Source: Paraflavisolibacter caeni (GTDB taxonomy: Bacteria; Bacteroidota; Bacteroidia; Chitinophagales; Chitinophagaceae). From it: a stretch of DNA of 64,000 nucleotides. The first letter of the stretch is position 1; each line of letters starts with the position of its first letter. The stretch covers positions 1 through 64,000 of the forward strand of contig NZ_JAOTIF010000019.1 in NCBI RefSeq assembly GCF_025628885.1. Direction: 5' to 3'. Below the pieces are notes generated by a model. It did no database searches. It worked only from the letters and a program-made list of their open reading frames with translations, and was not told where the DNA came from. Of the stretch, positions 59,602 to 64,000 are shown in pieces. A program made the translations under genes and the position numbers.

Positions 59602-60315
59602 TCACGATGCCAGTTCTGCGTATTCATAGGGTTGGGTGACTTCGGGGACGTTTGTATCGGCGCCGCGGGTGGTGATGAGTTTGGAAATGGGATGGGCTTT
59701 CATGAGTGCATTGTCGCAGGGGGCGAGGAGGGATTGGATATCCTCTTTGTTCAATGCAGGGTCGAGCCAGGTGTCCCAAAGTTCATGGGGCAGTATGACG
59801 GGCATGCGTTGCTTGGTGTTGTGAATCTTTGCCATCAGTGGATTGGCATCGGTAGTAATGATGGTAAAGGTGCGCAGGAGTTCGCCGGTTTCTTTATCGG
59901 TCCAATGGGAATAAAGTCCGGCAAAGGCAAACAGCTGCAGCCCATCCAGGTGTACGAAGTGCGGGTATTTTTTCTTCCGGTATTCCATCCATTCAAAGAA
60001 ACCATCAGCTAGTACTAAACAGCGGTTCTCCTTTACATAAGTGCGGAAGGAAGGTTTTTCAAATACCGTCTCACCTTTGGCGTTCAGCGTTTGCGCTCTC
60101 AGTTTTTGTGCATCTTCTGCCGTTTTTACCCAGTGTGGGATCAGTCCCCATTGATAAGCCTGTACCTTGCGGGGCTCCTGCATGGTGATGACGGGCATTG
60201 GCGCAAATTCAAAGCCGCTAACATGGTAAACCGGCTCGAAGGGCATTTCCCATTCGGCGCGGATCATTTTCATGATCTCTTCCTGTTTCTTGGTAAGGGA
60301 GTAGTGGTAGCACAT
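59602..60315 (-). CDS. yedK: SOS response-associated peptidase fold (SRAP/YedK) protein
   Basis: A 237-residue HMCES/YedK homologue. Cys2, which crosslinks to abasic DNA, follows the initiator Met (MCYHYSL). The other active residues are Asn in LNAKGETVF, Glu in LADGFFEWME and His in IHNTKQRMPVIL. It protects single-stranded DNA at abasic sites by a covalent bond. It is convergent with the 2H-like gene and fits the damage-response cluster. All key residues are intact. Confidence 0.94.
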   Translation of the reverse strand: MCYHYSLTKKQEEIMKMIRAEWEMPFEPVYHVSGFEFAPMPVITMQEPRKVQAYQWGLIPHWVKTAEDAQKLRAQTLNAKGETVFEKPSFRTYVKENRCLVLADGFFEWMEYRKKKYPHFVHLDGLQLFAFAGLYSHWTDKETGELLRTFTIITTDANPLMAKIHNTKQRMPVILPHELWDTWLDPALNKEDIQSLLAPCDNALMKAHPISKLITTRGADTNVPEVTQPYEYAELAS

Positions 60316-60332
60316 ACATTGTAAAGGTAAAT

Positions 60333-60373
60333 GGAATGACGAATAATTCGAGTGACGAATGAAGAATGGGAAG
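60333..60373. repeat. GGAATGACGAATAATTCGAGTGACGAATG repeat
   Basis: Two direct copies of the GAATGACGAAT motif separated by AATTCGA, the same ATTCGA spacer seen in the composite hairpin copies. It lies between the divergent SRAP and radical SAM genes. Confidence 0.75.
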
Positions 60374-60463
60374 GGTGGAAATGTAAAATGCGGGTCTTGG
60401 ATTTTTAAATTTTAAATACAGTTATTAGTGCAAAGGGAATATAAGAAAGGAAGAGGGGCGCAG

Positions 60464-61501
60464 ATGAATACGAGGAATCGTTTTGAAAGGCAGGAGCGTA
60501 CAACAGAACATGTGGAGGGGATAGATGAATGGGTAGAAGCGGGTGTGACTACGCAATTCATAGATGTTCAGGCCAGGAGCATTGTTAATAAGGTGGATAG
60601 CCCGGATGTACCCATGTTTTACAGCATGAATCCATACATGGGCTGTGAACATGGTTGTATTTATTGTTATGCGCGTAATTCTTTTGAGTATTGGGGCTAT
60701 AGTGCGGGTTTGGATTTTGAAAGCAAGATACTGGTGAAGCAGAATGCACCAGAGTTGTTGCGTAAATTCCTGATGAATCCCAAATGGAAATGTGTGCCGA
60801 TCAGCATTAGTGGTAATACGGATTGTTACCAGCCCGCGGAACAAAAGTTCCGCCTGACCAGGAAGTTGCTGGAGGTCTGCAATGAATTCAACCAGCCTGT
60901 TGGCATTATCACCAAGAACGCCGCTATACTACGCGACATAGACCTGCTTAAGGATATGGCTTCAAGGCGGTTGGTTTCTGTGTTTATTTCCCTGACGACA
61001 TTGAATGAGGAATTAAGAAGGGTAATGGAGCCAAGGACCACTACGGCCTTGCAACGTTTGCGTGTTATAGAAGAATTAAGCAAGGTGGGTGTGCAGATGG
61101 GGCTCATGCTTGGTCCTATTATTCCAGGTTTGAATGAACATGAAATGCCGGCTGTGATCAAAGCAGCGGTTGAAGCAGGGGCCACTTTCTCTGGTTATAC
61201 GTTTGTGCGATTGAATGGGGCTGTAAAGGTTTTATTTCATGACTGGCTTTACAAGAATTTCCCGGACAGGGCTGATAAGGTATGGCATATGATTGAATCG
61301 GGGCATGGAGGGAAAGTGAATGACAGTCGCTGGGGAGTACGTATGAGGGGAGAGGGAAATATAGCAAAGCTGGTGGCGGATCAATATCGTGCGTATACGA
61401 AAAAGTATGGGTTGGGGAAGGAGAAGATGGCGTTGGATTGTACGAGGTTTAACCCTCCTGTCCCTAAAGGGGAGTCATGGGAACAATCTACTTTGTTTTG
61501 A
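60464..61501 (+). CDS. PA0069-type radical SAM protein
   Basis: A 345-residue radical S-adenosylmethionine enzyme. The cluster motif is MNPYMGCEHGCIYCYARN (C-x3-C-x2-C), followed by ISGNTDCYQPAEQKFRLTRKLLEV, a family-specific block also found in spore photoproduct lyase relatives. Its reaction is not known, but the SPL link suggests nucleic acid. ATG 60464, with GAAGAGG nearby, is preferred over GTG 60428. It lies next to DNA-repair genes. Confidence 0.9.
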   Translation: MNTRNRFERQERTTEHVEGIDEWVEAGVTTQFIDVQARSIVNKVDSPDVPMFYSMNPYMGCEHGCIYCYARNSFEYWGYSAGLDFESKILVKQNAPELLRKFLMNPKWKCVPISISGNTDCYQPAEQKFRLTRKLLEVCNEFNQPVGIITKNAAILRDIDLLKDMASRRLVSVFISLTTLNEELRRVMEPRTTTALQRLRVIEELSKVGVQMGLMLGPIIPGLNEHEMPAVIKAAVEAGATFSGYTFVRLNGAVKVLFHDWLYKNFPDRADKVWHMIESGHGGKVNDSRWGVRMRGEGNIAKLVADQYRAYTKKYGLGKEKMALDCTRFNPPVPKGESWEQSTLF

Positions 61502-61554
61502 ACAGGCTTAAGATATTGAATGTTTAGTTTAGAGCTTATACCTTCGCTGGTATC

Positions 61555-62145
61555 ATGAATGTATTCATCCATCCGACGGCAGTCGTTGATGAAGGGGCTC
61601 AAATTGGAATGGGAACCCGGATCTGGCATTTTACGCACCTGATGCCGGGCTGCAGACTTGGACGTAACTGCAATGTAGGACAGAATGTTTTTATTGATAA
61701 CGGTGTAACTATTGGGGATGGGGTAAAAATACAGAACAATGTGTCGGTGTATAAGGGGGTGCTTATAGAGGATGATGTGTTTTTGGGACCTTCGGCTGTG
61801 TTTACCAATGTTATTAATCCAAGAAGCTTTATTGAAAGGAAACATGAGTTCAGGCAGACGGTGGTGCGCAGGGGAGCGACCATAGGGGCTAATGCGACGA
61901 TTGTGTGCGGAGTGGAAATTGGGGCCTATGCAATGGTTGGTGCCGGGAGTGTGGTGACGAAGAATGTGTTGCCCTTTGCGCTCGTTTATGGCTGCCCGGC
62001 AGTGCAGGAGGGCTGGGTGAGCAGGGCGGGGCATCGGTTAGAGTTTGATGAGGCAGGTGAGGCTAGTTGTCCGGATTCGGGGGAGCGGTATTTGTTAAAA
62101 GAGGGGAAAGTGAGGAGAATGACAAATCATTCGAATGATGAATGA
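61555..62145 (+). CDS. hexapeptide-repeat N-acetyltransferase (WlbB/WbpD type)
   Basis: A 196-residue left-handed beta-helix transferase. Hexapeptide coils run from about 5 to 160 ([52 protein letters not shown]). The loop [37 protein letters not shown] is the family signature of UDP-2-acetamido-3-amino-glucuronate N-acetyltransferases. It would acetylate a nucleotide sugar for O-antigen or glycan synthesis, though no other sugar genes are near. The last 10 residues ([10 protein letters not shown]) are from an intergenic-type repeat. Confidence 0.88.
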   Translation: MNVFIHPTAVVDEGAQIGMGTRIWHFTHLMPGCRLGRNCNVGQNVFIDNGVTIGDGVKIQNNVSVYKGVLIEDDVFLGPSAVFTNVINPRSFIERKHEFRQTVVRRGATIGANATIVCGVEIGAYAMVGAGSVVTKNVLPFALVYGCPAVQEGWVSRAGHRLEFDEAGEASCPDSGERYLLKEGKVRRMTNHSNDE

Positions 62146-62147
62146 GA
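62117..62147. repeat. GAATGACAAATCATTCGAATGATGAATGAG repeat inside the gene end
   Basis: A diverged repeat copy that encodes the C-terminal TNHSNDE and stop of the acetyltransferase. Confidence 0.7.
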
Positions 62148-62191
62148 GGTGGAGGAAAATTATTATGAGGCCGTGGAATATCAACTTTTGA

Positions 62192-62243
62192 GGAATTGAT
62201 TCCGAAAAAGTGTATACTTTTAGGGAATTGATTCCGAAAAAGT
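62192..62243 (+). repeat. 32-bp-spaced direct repeat GGAATTGATTCCGAAAAAGT
   Basis: The 20-mer occurs at 62192-62211 and 62224-62243, exactly 32 bp apart. Each copy begins with the dyad GGAATTGATTCC and is followed by a TATA-like stretch. The second copy ends 8 bp before the ATPase start codon. Confidence 0.8.
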
Positions 62244-62251
62244 ATATTTCG

Positions 62252-63388
62252 ATGATCCCAAGAACTATTGGAAAAAAGATACAGGAAAGGTTATTTAAGG
62301 GGAAAGTTATTATCATAATGGGTGCCCGGCAAACGGGGAAGACCACGTTACTTAGATCGCTTATGCTCCCTTCAGAGGATACACTCTGGCTTAACGGAGA
62401 TGAGCCGGATGTGCAGGCTGTTTTTGAAAATGCAAGTTCTGATCGTCTAAAGGCCTTTTTAGGAAATCATAGAGTGGTAGTTATTGATGAAGCGCAAAGA
62501 ATCAGCAATATTGGTGTGGGTATCAAGTTGATAAAGGATCATTATCCCAATGTTCAAGTTGTAGCAACCGGCTCTTCGTCATTTGAACTGGCTAACAAAG
62601 TAAACGAACCACTTACCGGCAGAAAATGGGAGTTCCAGTTGCATCCTTTATCGTTCCAGGAAATGGTGCAATACCACGGTCTCATTAAAGAAAAAAGGTT
62701 ATTGGAGCACCGGCTGGTATATGGTTATTATCCAGAGGTTGTAACATCTGAAGGCGATGAAAAGGCAATATTAAAAGAGCTATCTGACAGCTATCTTTAT
62801 AAAGATATTCTATTGTGGGAAGGTATTAAAAAGCCAGAAAAGCTGGTGAAGCTACTACAAGCGTTAGCCTTCCAGGTTGGCAACCAGGTATCCAATAATG
62901 AACTCTCACGCTTGACAGGATTGGACGGCAAAACGGTGGAATCTTATATCTATTTGCTGGAACAAACTTATGTAGTGTTCCGTTTATCGTCGTTTAGCCG
63001 CAACCTTCGCAACGAATTGAAAGCTTCAAAGAAAATCTACTTTTATGACAATGGGATACGCAATGCCATCATTGCCAATTTTCAGCCAGTTGGTCTTAGG
63101 GCTGATACGGGAGCTTTATGGGAGAACTTTTTAATGGCTGAGCGTTTGAAGCGTAATCATTATCATGATCATTTTGTGAACAGCTATTTCTGGCGTACCA
63201 AGGAGCAGCAAGAGATAGATTATATCGAAGAAGAAAACGGGCAATTGCTGGCAGCGGAGTTTAAATGGAGGGCTGAGACGAAAGCTAAGATTCCTGCAAC
63301 CTTTCTTAAGCATTACCCTGAAAGCCAGCAGAGCATCGTTACACCGGAAAATTTCGAGTCTTTTGTAATGGGCGAATGGGAGGAATGA
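62252..63388 (+). CDS. AAA ATPase with DUF4143 domain
   Basis: A 378-residue protein. N-terminal Walker A is GARQTGKTT (24-32), Walker B-like VVVIDEAQRI, and the sensor region VVATGSSSFELANKVNEPLTGRKWEF. The C-terminal DUF4143 domain (about 200-370) has YFYDNGIRNAIIANF and EQQEIDYIEEENGQLLAAEFKW, the latter like a PD-(D/E)xK nuclease-fold relic. Such proteins are frequent, often multi-copy, and of unknown function. ATG 62252 is chosen by homology and sits just after the direct repeat. Confidence 0.9.
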   Translation: MIPRTIGKKIQERLFKGKVIIIMGARQTGKTTLLRSLMLPSEDTLWLNGDEPDVQAVFENASSDRLKAFLGNHRVVVIDEAQRISNIGVGIKLIKDHYPNVQVVATGSSSFELANKVNEPLTGRKWEFQLHPLSFQEMVQYHGLIKEKRLLEHRLVYGYYPEVVTSEGDEKAILKELSDSYLYKDILLWEGIKKPEKLVKLLQALAFQVGNQVSNNELSRLTGLDGKTVESYIYLLEQTYVVFRLSSFSRNLRNELKASKKIYFYDNGIRNAIIANFQPVGLRADTGALWENFLMAERLKRNHYHDHFVNSYFWRTKEQQEIDYIEEENGQLLAAEFKWRAETKAKIPATFLKHYPESQQSIVTPENFESFVMGEWEE

Positions 63389-63402
63389 TTCGAATGACGA
63401 AT
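63383..63402. repeat. GAATGATTCGAATGACGAAT repeat
   Basis: AATGATTCGAATGACGAATT overlaps the ATPase stop and ends at the edge of the rtcB stop codon, the smallest of the intergenic gaps that contain the element. Confidence 0.75.
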
Positions 63403-64000
63403 TTATTCCCCCAAAATCTCCCCTTTTTTCTTTTGCCAGTTTTTGGGTTGGGCGCCGTCCATCTTTACTATTTTGGGATAGAAGAGGCCGACGGTTTCGA
63501 CCAAATGCTTCTGGGCGTTCATGACGGTGTAGATGTCCTTATAGGCTATAGGAGCCTCGTCGAGGCCACCGCCGATGAGGGTGACGCCGTGGTGGCGGAG
63601 CATTTCGTTGAGGGTGGTATGGGTAATGGTATTGAGGGCGGCGGTCCGGCTCATTTTACGGCCGGCACCATGAGAGGCTGATGACAGGGAAGCCGGTTCG
63701 CCTTTGCCGCGCACGATAAAGCCGGGTGCGGTCATAGAGCCGGGGATGATGCCCAGCATATTCTTACCGGCAGGAGTAGCACCTTTACGGTGCACGATCA
63801 CTTCGCGGCCTTCCCAGGTTTCCTTCCAGGCAAAGTTGTGGTGGTTCTCAACCATTTTCAGGGGCTTAGTGCCCAACTGGCGGGCTATCTTATCGTGGAT
63901 GATGTGGTGACAAGCTGAAGCATAATCCCCAGCCAGGTTCATCGCCATCCAGTATTCGGCACCCTCCTGTTCGGATAGGTCCAACCACGCCAGGTTAGCG
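63403..64000 (-). CDS. rtcB: RNA-splicing ligase RtcB, C-terminal part
   Basis: The 3' part of rtcB, open to the right window edge (199 codons seen; the whole family is 400-480 residues). Catalytic segments seen: NHHNFAWKETW (a metal/His site), VHRKGATPAGK, SASHGAGRKMSR (the GMP-linked His region) and VGLFYPKIVKMDG. The frame continues upstream as ANLAWLDLSEQEG, the expected text, so the gene is cut by the window, not truncated. RtcB joins 2',3'-cyclic phosphate and 5'-OH RNA ends with GTP and manganese. Confidence 0.94.
   Translation of the reverse strand, partial: ANLAWLDLSEQEGAEYWMAMNLAGDYASACHHIIHDKIARQLGTKPLKMVENHHNFAWKETWEGREVIVHRKGATPAGKNMLGIIPGSMTAPGFIVRGKGEPASLSSASHGAGRKMSRTAALNTITHTTLNEMLRHHGVTLIGGGLDEAPIAYKDIYTVMNAQKHLVETVGLFYPKIVKMDGAQPKNWQKKKGEILGE

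Noticed and set aside
61381-62034. 217-codon minus-strand frame antisense to the acetyltransferase
   Set aside because: It lies opposite a clear hexapeptide-repeat gene and its translation has no domain-like pattern.
1-64000. CRISPR array, tRNA or rRNA genes, prophage
   Set aside because: The short repeats lack regular spacers, no cas gene is present, no cloverleaf or rRNA stretch was recognised, and no phage structural gene was seen.

Overview
The window looks like a chromosomal segment of a Bacteroidota bacterium, most likely from the Chitinophagales (an inference from gene content). The pointers are a complete alternative complex III operon (actABCDEF) running into a caa3-type cytochrome oxidase operon, a GldA-type ABC ATPase, a SusC/TonB-type receptor with an N-terminal carboxypeptidase-regulatory domain, weak or absent Shine-Dalgarno sequences, and TAnnTTTG-like promoter boxes. 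No rRNA, tRNA, CRISPR array, transposase or phage gene was recognised.

Layout. 0-2.7 kb: a GNAT acetyltransferase and a tight three-gene operon of unknown function. 2.8-10.7 kb: two paralogous class III cyclase/TolB-like/TPR proteins bracketing a NIPSNAP-like protein, GldA, a SnoaL-like protein, a PEBP protein, and then a CapA-like protein. 10.7-11.8 kb: gene-poor. 11.8-15.1 kb (minus strand): two Bacteroidota-type unknowns, a serine hydrolase and PurN. 15.4-31.7 kb: the respiratory block actABCDEF, ctaC, ctaD, ctaB, two subunit III genes, subunit IV, then a terminator and sco plus DUF420. Electrons would go from menaquinol through ACIII to the oxidase; ctaB, sco and DUF420 supply heme and copper assembly. 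32-40 kb: a large HExxH/propeller/barrel protein, a phosphatase-like protein, an MBL-fold hydrolase, DoxX, NudK and a DUF3800 protein. 40.3-46.5 kb: a MarR-TolC-HlyD-RND efflux operon. 46.8-51.4 kb: a LolA-like protein, a TonB-type receptor and a kinase-like ATPase/receiver protein. 51.8-56 kb: PolA, a DsbA-like protein and a class D beta-lactamase. 57-60.3 kb: a DNA-damage cluster (UmuC, a UmuD-like protein, a 2H-phosphoesterase-like protein, an SRAP protein). 60.4-64 kb: a radical SAM protein, a hexapeptide acetyltransferase, a DUF4143 ATPase and the 3' part of rtcB.

The most unusual signals lie between and at the edges of genes. A dispersed family of short repeats (GAATGACGAATG, GATGATAGATGATAGATG and a GAATCCGCCAGAGGCGGAC hairpin) sits in many gaps, supplies stop codons or C-terminal tails to several genes, and in one place forms an arm of an intrinsic terminator. 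There is also a perfect 29-bp-arm hairpin between two convergent genes. In the SOS-like cluster, the UmuD-like protein has Ala and Arg exactly where the Ser/Lys dyad should be, and its divergent neighbour has lost the first His of the 2H fold. The two cyclases carry non-canonical base-selecting residues. Everything here was read by eye without database searches; families are named from remembered motifs.
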